Both the position numbers and the translations under genes were made by a program. Shown in pieces: positions 1 through 12,130 of a stretch of DNA of 64,000 bases; within the stretch, counting starts at the first letter, position 1, and every line of letters starts with the position of its first letter. The notes beneath the pieces are model-generated. The model was not told the origin of the DNA. It saw only the letters and a program-made list of their open reading frames with translations, and ran no database searches. The stretch is from Viola odorata (lineage: Eukaryota > Streptophyta > Magnoliopsida > Malpighiales > Violaceae): assembly GCA_963691705.1 (NCBI GenBank), contig OY829545.1:35575475-35639474 (forward strand), in the 5' to 3' direction.

Positions 1-100
1 GCCAAGGTAAGTTGCCTTGAATCAAAGGTACGTTTTAACCCTTATTTACCTTTTGTCAAAATATATGAAGTGCGAGTGCTGCCCTCACTTTATATAATTC

Positions 101-660
101 ACGACTACTTTCCTGTCTTAAATTCCTGTATATCTAATCTACTCCTCCTTGAGCGACTACTTTCCTGCATACTATATCTAAAATACTCCTCCTTGAGCAA
201 CTACTTTCCTGTCTTAAATTCCTGTATATCTAATCTACTCCTCCTTTAGCGACTACTTTCCTGCATACTATATCTAAAACACTCCTCCTTTAGCGACTAC
301 TTTCCTGTCTTAAATTCCTGTCTATCTAATCTACTCCTCCTTGAGCGACTACTTTCCTGCATACTATATCTAAAATACTCCTCCTTGAGCGACTACTTTC
401 ATGTCTTAAATTCCTGTCTATCTAAAATACTCCTCCTTGAGCGACTACTTTTCCGTATATTATATCTAAACTACTCCTCCTTGAGCGACTACTTTCCTGT
501 CTTAAATTCTTGTCTATCTAATCTACTCCTCCTTGAGCGACTACTTTCCTGCATACTATATCTAAAATACTTCTCCTTGAGCGACTACTTTTCCGCATAT
601 TATATCTAAACTACTCCTCCTTGAGCGACTACTTTTCTGCATAATTATTACTCCTCCCTG
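101..660 (+). repeat. Minisatellite with strictly alternating 52/44-bp units
   Basis: Units start at the motif GCGACTACTTTCCTG at about 101, 153, 197, 249, 293, 345, 389, 441, 485, 537, 581 and 625. Spacing is 52, 44, 52, 44, 52, 44, 52, 44, 52, 44, 44, so the array is a 96-bp higher-order repeat. The long unit contains TCTTAAATTCCTGTCTATC; the short unit contains CATACTATATCTAAAA. Both share the closing ACTCCTCCTTGA. The last units degrade. It lies in the 3' internal region of the element. Confidence 0.9.
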
Positions 661-800
661 AGCGACTATATCTTTCAATTCATGCACAAAGCCCACATTT
701 CAACCGGTCAGGATGTATTCAAAATATGATAAAGACTTGGGGCAACCGTCTTTACTGCTTATCAAAAATTTCAGTTACACCGTATTTTTGATCAGATAGT

Positions 801-814
801 AAAGAGGGGGCAAC
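801..814 (+). other. Polypurine tract before the 3' LTR
   Basis: AAAGAGGGGGCAAC directly precedes the TGTTG start of the 3.56-kb LTR. A purine run abutting the LTR is the usual plus-strand primer site. Its position fixes the element's orientation as plus. Confidence 0.7.
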
Positions 815-1701
815 TGTTGCTACCCGAATTTTGACTTACGTTACAATTTTTTCGTTTTATTGCGTGTTGCATTAATAGCCCGTTTACGTCAAATTTCAAT
901 CGATTTTTGATCATGGACTATTTGTTTCAATATTTCACGCCATTTCACATCTTTTGAATTTTTCGTATTTTTCCCGTATTTTCGACTAAACCGTATTTTT
1001 CGATTTTTGTCAACGTATTCTCATATTTTTATGTTTACCACATTTAATTGCTCATCTAGGTCAAATTTCTGTCGATTTTTTGTCCTAGGCTAGTTTGTTT
1101 AATATTCCGTGTCATTTCGTATCTTTTTAGTTTTTCGTATTTTCGACTGTCTTCACGCGAACTTTTCTCGGTCCCGAGTAAGTTTTCTCGGACCGTGGCT
1201 CGAACGCGTAATTTCTTTAATTGATAATTACGTGCTATTTTTCTCTTTCCCTCTACCTCGTTCAGTTTCGTTCATTTTTTGTCGTAAGGACATTTATTTT
1301 GCGTTCAAACGTTTTGACGTTTTCGAAAGAGAAAATAAATACGTTAACTCAAACTTCTCGTTTATTTACTGTACACTAGTTTTCTTGTCTTATTTTTCTA
1401 CACGTCGTGGGTTCCTCGAGTCGGATTTATTTTCACTTTCGTACGATTTCGCTCGTACGAAAATATCCCGTTCGTGTCTAATTTCATGCATTAATGACAA
1501 TTAATGCATGAAATATCCAAATTGCCTCTCCTTTCTTCCCATCTAGCTCGCAGACTCTACTGTGATCATCACAAAACCTCCCATCAGTGATCCTTGGCCA
1601 CACAAACCCAAACTTGGCCTCCACTCCGGCACTGTTCACCTTTCCACCTTCCCCGGCGATTCTTGGCCAAGCCTTGCCTCCAAACCGACTCCACTTCCCT
1701 C

Positions 1702-1708
1702 TATAAAT
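1702..1708 (+). promoter_or_regulatory. TATA box of the LTR promoter
   Basis: CTATAAATAGC lies about 0.9 kb into the LTR in a CT-rich context, as expected for the U3/R junction. No other good TATA motif was seen nearby. Activity is inference. Confidence 0.5.
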
Positions 1709-3104
1709 AGCAAGCAATTATCAACAAAGAAAGGGCACCAAAATTCACTCTCACTCCCCACTTTCTTGCTCATCCTTCTTGGACCAATTCTCTCCTGGAT
1801 AGTAAGTGAACTCTCTCTCTAAAACTCTTGAATTTTCGTTTTTACATGTATGGTGTAAATAAATTGCTATAACTTGCTCACATGCTTAGTTTACTTGCTA
1901 ATTACATTTCCCTTGCCTCAATTTAATTGCTTGCATGCTCTAGCTAATTAATCACAAAAATGCACACTAAATAGCTTATTATTTCGTGTGAAAATTGGCC
2001 ACTGTTTTGTTCATATTTAATTACTGTTTTCGTGGGGTTTAGATGCGGAGGAGATGAGGTTTCGTTTGACATGGTTTTCGGTGGAGTTGGTGACCGGAGG
2101 GGCCACCCCTGTCGCCGGCAGTAGCGCCGGCGACTTGTTCTTGAAGAAGAACAGTGCAGCCATTTAAAATGGTTGTTGTTCTTTCAAGGAAAGGTGACGG
2201 GCCAAGCCCGTCCCTTCCTTTCCTTTTAATTAAACACGGATGGGCCTTGGCTTAAGCCAAGCCCATCCGTTCCCACTTCCTTTCATTTTTAGCTTGGCCC
2301 ATGTATGTAAATTAAAACTTGGGCTTGGCTTAGGCCAAACCCCCATTTTTTAATGTCCAAAATTCGAATGTGGGACCCACTCATTTTTCGTAAAAAATTA
2401 TAAAAATATTCGTATGCTTTGATAACGTATTCAAATTAATTAAAATGCTTGTATGCATTGCTAATTTTAAAATGAATAAAAATGTTCATATGTTTATTTT
2501 TGTTCAAAATGAGGAAAAATGTTCATATGCTTTTAATTAATATTTAAATTGCATGAAAAACTTGTATGACTAAATGATGCGTTTATCCCATGCTTAATTA
2601 AATGTTTGTATGATAATAATGATTATGCCATGTTTAATTATTTATGTGCTCGTATGAAATAAATTGCTACTTGTTTATCGTGTTTTATTATTTATTCGTC
2701 AAATTAAACAAATATTGCATGCGCTCTTTATTATTTATTTATTTTCAAACCTTCGCTAACACTCTCGCTTTATAGGTTAAACATTAAACCTTTGCGCAAA
2801 AGTACGTTTTACCTTTCTTTTATTTAATTTAAATGATTTCCGTAAAAGTTATTTGCATACGTATCATCCCGAGTTAGGAATCCAAGAATGGGCCTAAGCC
2901 CGGCCCATTAGAATTGTAGGCATTATTTTCATGCATTCGTATACAATAATTAATCGTCAAATACTTTTAATGGCATGAATGTGGTAATAATTAATTGCTA
3001 AAACTTGTTGTCATTAATTGCTTATTTTCACTTGTTGTAATAAAGTAATTATTCATTATCAACTTGTTGTAATTAATTAGTTATTTCAATTGTTGTAATA
3101 ATTA

Positions 3105-3336
3105 CTCCCTCCGGATTTTATTAAACGACTTTTACTATTTGTGCAAGCATGTTGAGGAGGTCGGATGACTCACTATTTGAGACAATTTTGCCCCGAATTT
3201 TTTCTCGGGCGTACGTTAAGGATTAATGTACGTTAAAAAAAAGTACAAATTTTTTTGGGGTCAAATAGTGAGTCATCCGGCCTCCTCGATATGCGTATCT
3301 ACAGTACGGACGTCGTTTTTTATAATCCGGAGGGAG
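3105..3336. mobile_element. Stowaway-like MITE nested in the LTR
   Basis: A 232-bp element with terminal inverted repeats CTCCCTCCGGATT / AATCCGGAGGGAG flanked by TA on both sides, the Tc1/Mariner Stowaway signature. The arms also pair internally (GAGGAGGTCGGATGACTCAC against GTGAGTCATCCGGCCTCCTC), so almost the whole element folds on itself. It has no coding capacity. Confidence 0.9.
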
Positions 3337-4560
3337 TAGTTAGATAGTTATTCCGACCTCCAATTTGTAATAATTAGATAAGTAGTTATTATATTGAATT
3401 ATGGTTTGTAATAATTAGCTAAGTAGTTAAATCGTGTATGTGTATACCTAAAGTATTTATGTCAATTGTCGTCGATCGGGGTTCGTCCAAAAGGTAAGAT
3501 TACCTTAAAAACGTTTCCTTGTGTGTTCACACGAAGGTCCAAAGCCTTAACCTTACCGTATACATGACCACTTAGGAAACGCTAGAACCACCAAATCGTA
3601 TGCATGACATATATAATTGTTAGCAATTAAAATCGACCCACATGCCTACATGTTTACATCACTCGCATTTAATTACCATGAGATCAATTGTTTTCTTGTT
3701 AAGTGATACGCATGATGGTTCCAAAGGCCATACCAACCTATGTGCATTCATAAAAAATGTACTTTGCTAGTTTCAACCATGATAGATCACGTAGTAACTA
3801 AGTCATGCATGGCTCAATGAAAAGGGGGGAACGTCCGCTCTAGCATAGAGACAAAATGGTAACCCCATCCCTCTGACCCAAACGGAAATAACACGTCCCT
3901 ACGAAAAATGCTAAGATGTAACGTCACCTTTGAGGGCAAATCACGTCAAAAATGTTTAAATGATCGGAAAGTGTCCCAATTCGGTAAGCGAACTCTGTTG
4001 ACATGATTCAATCATTGGCCTATGTAAATGATTGGAAAGTGACTTGAGTTCGTGGGAAGAGGAGGTTGACATGCTTCGATCTTTAAACAAATCTTTGTAT
4101 ATCAAAACTGTTTTCAAACACCTTTTTACCGGTAACCTTTTAAGGATGTGACTTGGGTGCCTAACACCTTCCCAAGTCCATAAATACGACCTCGAACCAT
4201 CGTTATTTGGTTTAGACCATTGTGCCTTAGTTTTTACCTTTTTATGCCATGACGCTTAGGTTCCCTAAACCTTAGAAAATTAGGGTGGCGACTTCATTGT
4301 ATTATGCGAAGCATCCATTTATGCTTAGCATCCGTCCCAAACCTTAAACTCGTTTAAAATGAAAAAGGGGGTGCGACACCGGGTTTTGTTTAAAATATGA
4401 ATTAGAAAAGCAATGAAAACAAGTGACACAGGAATCAAATTGATGTTTAATAAATGCGCCAGTAAATACTAAAGCAAGTTATGATTCGTACGTATTCAAT
4501 TGATGCAATAATATTCATTCTTAGTTTACAAAATTACTATAAAGACCGTGTATATTTCTT

Positions 4561-4855
4561 AAAACTCTTACATTTTGCCGAATTGTTGCATTTTTTTAAA
4601 CTATTATAAATGGTATGACTATAAAGTTTTGGTGAGTTAATACACCCCGGTCTCAAATATTTGTCATTTTATTTTAGTTAGTTCTAAACGTTTATTAAAA
4701 CTCTTACATTTTGCCGAATTGTTGCAATCTTTTTACTATTCTAGTTGATTTTTTTTAATTATTATAAATGGTAAGATTATAAAGTTTTGATGGGTTGCGG
4801 TCTCAAATATTTGTCATTTTATTTTAGTCAGTTTTATTAGTCTTAAACGTTTTAT
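4561..4855. repeat. Local tandem duplication, two units of about 136 and 159 bp
   Basis: AAAACTCTTACATTTTGCCG begins both units, at 4561 and 4697. Both continue through an ATTATAAATGGTA block, a CTATAAAGTTTTGRTG-like block and CGGTCTCAAATATTTGTC. The second unit has an extra T-rich stretch after the first block. Probably a decayed MITE-derived duplication. Confidence 0.75.
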
Positions 4856-5230
4856 CCGTTAGTTCAATATAGTCTCAACTGTTAAAAAAAACGTTGATAG
4901 AGACAAACTCTATTAGATTTAAACATTTTAATATATATATTTTTTAAATTCGCCCCCTCTCAAGAAGAAAAAAAAAGTGAAAAAAAGTTGCAGAATTGTA
5001 TTAAAATAAATTAAAAAATATAGATCAATTTTTTTATAAGCGTAAAAAATATTAATTAATCTACCTCCATTTAAAGTAAAAATTAGTAAAAATTATTCAC
5101 TAACAAAATGATAAAAATCCTAACTAAACTATTACCATAACAAATTTGATATTTATTTCATTTTTAAATTAAAACTTATAAAAAAATTTAATTTATTTTA
5201 TTTTATTAAAAATCTGATTTTAATTCCATT

Positions 5231-5729
5231 TTGTCAACCATACTGCATCTTTTTCCTTTCCTAAAAAATCCATTCATTTCCCTACCTAAAAATTACACAG
5301 CTTTCATCATCTTCTTCTTAATTAATAACACCAGAAATCATCCTGCATATCCATTCTTTTTTATTTTCGTTTTTGAACCACAAAAGTCATCCTTCACCAA
5401 GCTACCATCACCATTTCCAAATCACTATTCATCGTCTCTTTTCAGACACCTCATCACCGATTAAAGCTCCGAGCCACCATCCGCCGTTCATCCTTGGTTT
5501 CGTCACTCAACCCGTCCTATTCCATCATCGTTGGTCAATAACTAGCAGATCCGCCACCGCCGCCATCAATTCCATCTCCGGCCTCACTCCTCTCCGATCC
5601 TATCTCCGTCAACAAACTCGTCCTCACCAAGCCACAACGCCAGCGAGGGATCCGTCAAGGACTCCGACCACCGTCGCCTGCGCCCTCTCGATTCAGTGTA
5701 ACAACCCCAGTGCCTCCTCTATATTTTAA
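5231..5729 (+). other. C-rich, exon-like stretch, unrecognised
   Basis: Overlapping open frames of 77 and 118 codons in C/T-rich sequence contrast with the AT-rich surroundings. The predicted peptides are rich in His, Pro, Ser and Thr and match no family I know. It could be the 5' UTR or first exon of a decayed gene, or simply a CT-rich stretch lacking stops. I would not call it a gene. Confidence 0.2.
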
Positions 5730-6577
5730 TACATTTTCAGTGTTTTTTTTCTTCTTCAAGCGGGGGCAAATTTGTAAAAAAATATATAAAACGAGGATGT
5801 ATTAACCCAGGTTTGAGTTGTATGCGTACTAAACTACGTTGGTTAAAGTAAAACATTTTGTACACTATAGAATTTTATTTTATGTAATTTCCCATTTTTT
5901 TATTTAATGAGCTGATGATATTTTTTTGATACTGAAAGAACTTTTTATAATTGAGTCTAATTCTCTTGTAATTTCTCATCACAATTTGTCTTTTGTGAAT
6001 TTTCCTTTTAATTCTCAATTAACCCAATTCATCACAGATTTTGTATCGGTTTACCAATTATAGTGCCAACTGCCAAGTTAGATGATTATTTTTTTTTGAA
6101 AAAACTTATTGTCAACTCTTTCCTGTTATGAATCTATCGATTCAAACAGGAGTATAAATTTGGTTCACTCTGAGAAAAATACAATTAGGACCCCCAGTTA
6201 TCTACGACGCCTTGGCTGAAAGATAAAAAACTGATGATTACGATGCGTTCACTGGTCCAGCAAATTCTAAACAAAATTAGCATATCCCAAGTCACGACTC
6301 AGTTTCGCCATCGATGAAATTGCAGTTTAGAGCTACAAAAAGCAATTAATTTCTTGCACAAAAAAACACAAATCCAGTTACCACCTGGATCCATCTTTGC
6401 TCTATATTTAATTTTTTACGCCAGAACCCTTAACCATGATCCTCAACTTTTTTCTAAAACGAATTAACGCGCGCTAGGCAATGACCTTCCTTGCATTGCA
6501 CAGGATGCCACTGATTAACACCAATTTATGTACACAGTAATATCATAACAAACAAGATATAGAAAGGCAGAAGAATC

Positions 6578-9500
6578 TCACTCATCAGTCGGAGAAATCT
6601 TTTGCTTCTTCCATCGGTACGCAGCTTCCAAGATCTTGAGATTTGGTGCCTGAGTTTCTTCTGGAAATATATAGTCGATGTAATCTTCAAACCTGCAAGC
6701 GGAATTTGTTAGCACCATCAAACAAATTACAGCTTTAACTGAAAATATAATAAAAACTGATCTCTTCCTCATTTTTTCCCTTAAAAATAGAAATAAACAT
6801 GGTGCCAGAACACTCCCAATCATAAGTTCTCCGAACCAAGTGTGAAGCATGCAAACCATATTTCAACAAAAGGAGGCATACATATACATAAACCAAGCAA
6901 AATCAGTGAGTTTTTAACAGTTGAACCACTCTAAAACATGAAGGATTTGAGGTAAAGGATTTTAAACACCAGGGACTAAATGGTAAACCCAGCAACGCCC
7001 AACTAAGGCTCATCCCTTAAATGAGTCAAACATGTTGAACTCCATAAACCAATATTATGAAATTTAAACACACCACGATTAGATTGATAAGTTTAACAGT
7101 ACTGGCTTAATTATGACAACACCAGCACACTAATTACCCACACATTGAATATGATAAATGGATTAGCTTGACAACATACCCTGCCAGACCATCTTCTGAA
7201 GAAGTCTGCCTCCTCTTCTTGAGTTTCTTCGGCAGCTTAGACTGGACAATGCTAACATCACCAAGCTTACAAAACTTTCTCTCCAAATCCAACCATGTGT
7301 GCAAGAGCATGTCTCTTTCCTCCTTCAATTCCGGTGCTGATGTTCTAAAGTAGTTATTCGCTCTCTCAAAAACTCCTGAAGATTTGTAAAAGGTAGGAAC
7401 CAAAATAATTATATAATGTACTTGAAAACTTACAAGGATATAAAGGGTCTGATATAACTTACTTCTTGCATTTTGAATATGCAGCTTTCGTTCTTCCAGC
7501 GAGTCTGCATCCTCAACATCTTTAGGTGCCTCAGCTTCTATATCCTCAACATCTGGTTCTATGACAGGTGCCTCAAATTGTGCAAAACTGATCCAAACCT
7601 TCAAATGCTTTGTACGGTCCAAAAGTCTCTCATACAGCTGTCGTGCTTTCTCATACTCATGCTCAGAGATTTCAAAATCAATATAAGCCTGCACTCAAAT
7701 AAATGAATGTACCATCACGAGTCCATTCAACATCTCAGACTTCAAACAATAAGCAACGATAATATTTTCCTTAAGGGCAAAATGCAGTACATTTTATTTT
7801 ATTATAGTTTTTGTGCCAATAGTTTTAGGCCACCCCTGCATCATGGATATCTTAGTGCAGAGCGATGTGTTGCGGAAGAAAAGAAACAAGGCACGCCATT
7901 GCATGATGCATTAAGCAAATATCAAAAAGATTACATAAGCTTCGTAGAAGAGACCTCTAAAGGACAGAAAACTAGAATCAAACAGGACAATACAACAATG
8001 AAAAAGAAGATTCAAGTTTGACAGGAAAACATTAGACCATTAATCTGGGATCACATTCAAAAGTATGATTTTTATGCTTTGATCAACATCAAGAAGTGAA
8101 ATATATAATCACCTTCCACAACAACTCAGGCGTGTCCAAGGCAGGCTGCTGTATTGCCATCTCAAAAATTCCTCGTGCTCGCTCAGTTTCATCCAAGGAC
8201 TTCTCTAGTTCAGCATATTTGATCCATGCATAACAGTTTTCTGGTGACCACAACAAATATTTCTCATACAGTTTTTGACAACGATCAATATTACCAAGCT
8301 GCAGCTCTATCTCGATGTATTTCTTAAATATCTGTTTGTTAACAAGGAGATCAATGAGACAATGATATCGTGTGAACAAATTCACCACGACATAAAATCA
8401 ACTCAACTGATATTTTACCTTATCTTTGGGAGCTTTACCAATGGTATTGCCTAAAATCAGTCTAGCATCATTGAGGTTCAATTGTCTAATTTCAAACTGA
8501 GCAGCCATAAGCCATATTTTAGCAAATGAGAAATTCTGGTGAGGGATTAGTTTCAAACATTCCCTGAAAAAATTCAAAGTGAATTAGAAAACTCATCCAG
8601 ATACAGAAGATACATGAATCTCTCAACCCACATGAAATCATCAACAAAAAATCAAATACACATACACATGCACGTTATCCAGGTAGTTAACAAATGGGAA
8701 GGATAGGCAAAGAAAGGCCACACAACAATACACAAAGTAATATGACCGGTAATGGCAACCCAAAGTCTAAATATATATTTTTTGCATACAAAAAAACAGC
8801 AATAAATTCTCTGATACCGTAAGACTCTTAAATGATATGGATGAGCAATGTCTCAACCTCATAGATCTAGCAAACAAATCATCAGAGTTACATTCCAAAA
8901 TCATAAGTTTCCGAAACAACCATGATACAAAAAAAAAAGCCCGAGAAAAGGTACACGTGTCAACCTGAACAAACAATTGCTATGTTGACTAACATTTTCA
9001 CACTCTGTACCTTTCTTTCAACTCCCCATGGTGCATTTTTCAGGAAAAAAAACTCCCCATGGTACAGTGGTACCATGATTAGCCAACTCTTGAGGGATAA
9101 AGGACTACAAAAATATCAGGAGTGTTACAAAATCTCAGCATAGGTGATTGACATTTTGTATTACGCAGTTTCCTATTAGTAATAAAGGGGACTGTAATAA
9201 ATTGACCAAACGACAGATATGCCTGACAAAAGAAAGGCAGCAGAATAAACAATATAGATAACTGTTCACAAAGTACAGAAGCGCCACCATCAGTCAGATT
9301 AATCTTACAACGATTTAATCATCATGGACATACGAAACAATCATGTTCCAAACACATGAATAAATGAACTAACTTTTTACTGAAACAACTAAATCAATCC
9401 ATTCACTTCAACTACGAAAATTAGGGTCTGAATTACCTACACCAATGATGTTAGCTTTATAATCATGTGCTAAGCATATGAGTGAATGTAACCAACTAAC

Positions 9501-11044
9501 TACTGAAAGTAACTAAATCAATTCATTGGGTTCAACAATGAAAATTAGGGTTTGAATTCCCAAATTATTTAGTTGGATGTGAGCTTTAGTTACCGACTAA
9601 AAGTCAGAGGAGGTACAAATAATTCAACATGAAAGTTGATTTGCAGCAATATGAACTTAATTTGGAATCATACAAAATCTGAAGCAGATGTGGACCCATG
9701 AAATTTTAAGCAGAAGAGGCAACATTACCTGTAGACCTCTTGTGTTCGGTCAACATCTTCGGCATCAAGCTCTTCATATAAGGCATAGTTGATCCTAAAT
9801 CATAAAGTCGACAATTAGCATAATAACCTACAGTGACCAGGAAAATGGAAAAAAGAAGAAGAGAAAACCCCATTAAACACAACTTACCACAGGTAGATAT
9901 ACCGCTGCCAATATCTCTTTTCTGCAGCTGGAGGAACATTTGCAATGGCACGTTCATATACCTCCCTAATCCTTTCCTTATTCCCCACACTTTCCTCCAA
10001 CCTTGTGTAATCAAACCAAGCATCATAGTTCAAAGGATTCTTCCTTACTTCATCCTCATACTGGAACCTCCTCTTCCCCACAATAGCATCCTCAATCCCT
10101 TCCTTATCTCCATATTTCTTTTCAAAAGCCACAAACTTCCTATACAGATCCTCCGCCCTCCCTTTTGGTATATGATCCAATGCAAACTTATAAATACATC
10201 TCGCACGTTCAGCCTCTTTACACCTCTCTTCAAACTCTGCGAATGCGACAAACAACTCTTCAGCCTCCTCATCATCCACTAACCTCTCCACTGCACGCTC
10301 ATACACGTCTCTTGCCTTCCCCACCTCCCCATTCTTCATCTCAAACTTGGCATACCTAATCCATGCACTCACCTTAGGATGGCACTCAACAAACCTCTTG
10401 AAAATAGCACGAGCACGCTCCACCTCGTTATACCTAAGCTCAAACTTAATGTAACTCAACCAACCTTGCTGATCAGGCATCCAGCTCATCCATCGTTCAA
10501 AAACCTGCCTTGCACCTGCTACATTACCCAGGATTTCCTCCATGTGGATATACTTGTACCACAACTGATCCACACGGGGCAAGAGCGTGACAGCACGGTC
10601 CCACACATTCCTAGCATGGTTTATGAACTTATTCTTCATCTCAACTTCGGCATACTTCAACCAGAGAGTATGATTCCGGTAGTCTACCTCTAGGGCCCGT
10701 TCCCACACGGAGCGGGCACGGGCGAAGTCCTTCTGCGACTCCTCCCACTTTGCATACTTGATCCAAACACTGACATTCCATCGGACTCTCCGGATAAGAT
10801 CTTCGAACTCTTTGCGCTTGCGCAACCGGTAGTCGCCGAGCTCGGTGGGGTCAGTAATCTTCTGCTTGGGAGGGCGGATTTCAGATTCTTGACGCTCGCG
10901 TGCTTCACGGAGAATTTGCTCCGCCGTAATCTGAACAGGAGCTGGGGTTTTGTTCTTGACACGAGTGGGTCGAGGGAGCTTGACTTCGGTGTCTTTCCGT
11001 GTCAGGTAGCCGAGTGAGGGATCGGCATCTCTTGATGACGACAT
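6578..11044 (-). CDS. CRNKL1: Crooked-neck-like spliceosomal HAT-repeat protein, seven exons, 707 aa
   Basis: Homologue of human CRNKL1, yeast Clf1/Syf3 and Drosophila crooked neck, a scaffold of the Prp19/NineTeen complex in spliceosome activation in the nucleus. Exons by GT-AG sites: 11044-9888, 9794-9729, 8563-8419, 8331-8113, 7688-7463, 7375-7180 and 6692-6578. They sum to 2124 bp (707 codons plus stop) with consistent phases at every junction. The protein is a near-continuous array of HAT (half-a-TPR) repeats with recurring W..Y..E and ARA.(I/V)(Y/F/W)ERA motifs. The N-terminal block includes the conserved [19 protein letters not shown], and the C-terminal part [15 protein letters not shown] and [20 protein letters not shown]. 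Length is normal for the plant family. Intron 2 (8564-9728) holds the left end of the tandem duplication. The start is the only ATG giving the family N-terminus. No break was seen. Confidence 0.95.
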
Positions 11045-11304
11045 GGCCGCCGGAGGATTGGTTGTTGTGTGTGTGTGTGGGGGGGGGGGGGGGGGGGGGG
11101 GGATTGGTGTTAGGGTTTTGTGGGTTTGAAATCTGTGACTGGGAGCGAGTCTGATTGGCGAAGCCGACTAGGAGTAGGTTTTTTTCTCGGAAAATTCAGT
11201 TCGAACGAGAATTTGTGTATTTATCGTTCTTGGCGTTTTGAGCCTTTGAAAATTACCGAAATTTGAAAGAAGAGAGCAATCAGCTGGTTTGTTCGAGAGG
11301 TTAA
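11045..11304 (-). promoter_or_regulatory. 5' UTR and proximal promoter of CRNKL1, with a 24-nt G run
   Basis: Only 260 bp separate the ATG from the PIF/Harbinger-like element, so the 5' UTR and core promoter must lie here or start within the transposon. It carries a GT microsatellite (about 11066-11079) running into 24 consecutive G at 11079-11102 (C on the coding strand). No unambiguous TATA box was identified. The second copy has the G run interrupted by T. Confidence 0.5.
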
Positions 11305-11839
11305 GGGCCTGTTTACTTCAGCAAATTCTCTCGAAAATTTTCCAATTTTTTAAAAACTGAATTTTTTCTTCGAAAATGTGTTTACTTCGCGCTATTTTCA
11401 TTTCGAAAACAGAAACGAAAATTTTCAGAATAAAAACTCATGTGTAAGTTTTGAAAACACAAAAAAACCTGTTTTCTATTTTTCTAACTCCCTTAGGCTC
11501 AAAACTGAAAACTCGGTTTTCAAACTGAAACATTAATGAAATTTTCAATAATACCATTCTATCCCTCAGCACTTAACACAACCTTCTTCATCTTCTTCCT
11601 CTCGTGCCCTACCTCACGCAGCCTTCTTCCATCTTCTTCCTCTCGTACCCTACCTGGCGCCGGCCTTCCTCTTCTCTCTCGCCTCCGTCCGACTCCTCCC
11701 TCGCCTCCGGCCTTCTTCTCCATCGCGATTCACGATCTCCTTCTCTTCGTCCATCGTTCTTCGTCCATAGAGGGGAAGCTCTTTCTTTCCTTTCTTCTAT
11801 TTCTTTTATTAATTGTTTGGCTGTTTTTCTGATAAATTT

Positions 11840-12130
11840 CTAGGTTAAGTTCGTGTTCAATTTGTGGCTATTTTTGTGTTCAACTTGTGGCTGTTTTTCT
11901 GATTAATTTATGGGTTAAGTTCGTGTTCAATTTCTGGCTGTTCTTGGGTTCAATTTGTGGTTGTTTTTCTGATTAATTTCGGGTTCAATTTATGGTTGTT
12001 TTCGTGTTCAATTTGTGGCTATTTTTTTGATTAATTTACGAGTTAATTTCGTGTTCAAGTTGTGCATGTTTTCATGTTCAATTTGTGGTTGTTCTTGGGT
12101 TCAATTTGTGGCTAATTTTTGGATTAATTG
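11840..12130. repeat. Degenerate ~40-bp tandem repeats inside the PIF-like element
   Basis: Repeated phrases of the type GTTCAATTTGTGGCTGTTTT followed by CTGATTAATTT recur about seven times. The second copy of the element has fewer units; this accounts for most of its 131-bp shorter length. Confidence 0.75.

Larger units (their letters stand above)
1..4378 (+). mobile_element. 3' portion of a long-LTR Ty3/Gypsy-like retrotransposon
   Basis: The window opens inside an LTR retrotransposon. Seen: a tandem-repeat array, a purine-rich tract, then a 3.56-kb block with TGTTG...GCGACA ends that fits a 3' LTR. The 5' LTR and coding region lie outside the window, so target-site duplication and lineage cannot be checked. 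Known: Tat/Ogre/Retand-type plant elements often carry tandem repeats between pol and the 3' LTR. Assignment to that group is inference from the layout. No gag or pol motif is visible in 1-814. Confidence 0.7.
815..4378 (+). repeat. 3.56-kb 3' LTR of the Gypsy-like element
   Basis: It begins TGTTGCTACCCG after a polypurine tract and ends GGGGGTGCGACA, giving TG...CA termini with TGT/ACA inversion. It contains a TATA-like sequence near 1702 and a MITE at 3105-3336. The rest is AT-rich and noncoding; short open frames in it match nothing I recognise. The left boundary is well supported; the right one rests on the terminal inversion alone because the partner LTR is outside the window. Confidence 0.65.
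4379..6577. other. AT-rich intergenic region
   Basis: 2.2 kb between the retrotransposon LTR and the 3' end of the CRNKL1-like gene. It holds a local duplication (4561-4855) and a C-rich, exon-like stretch (5231-5729) described separately. The remainder is AT-rich with homopolymer runs; no gene, RNA gene or terminal repeat was recognised. Confidence 0.6.

Noticed and set aside
385..609. 74-codon open frame in the minisatellite
   Set aside because: The peptide just repeats with the 96-bp unit; it is a by-product of the tandem array.
101..660. Regularly spaced repeats resembling a CRISPR array
   Set aside because: Units are contiguous with no unique spacers, and the context is a plant retrotransposon.
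7134..7694. A single 186-codon minus-strand frame as one exon
   Set aside because: It reads through an intron; splice sites at 7463 and 7375 give the conserved CRNKL1 sequence and keep phase.
11536..11843. Ser/Leu/Pro-rich open frames in the PIF-like element
   Set aside because: CT-rich low-complexity sequence, no family resemblance, and the twin in copy B differs by indels.
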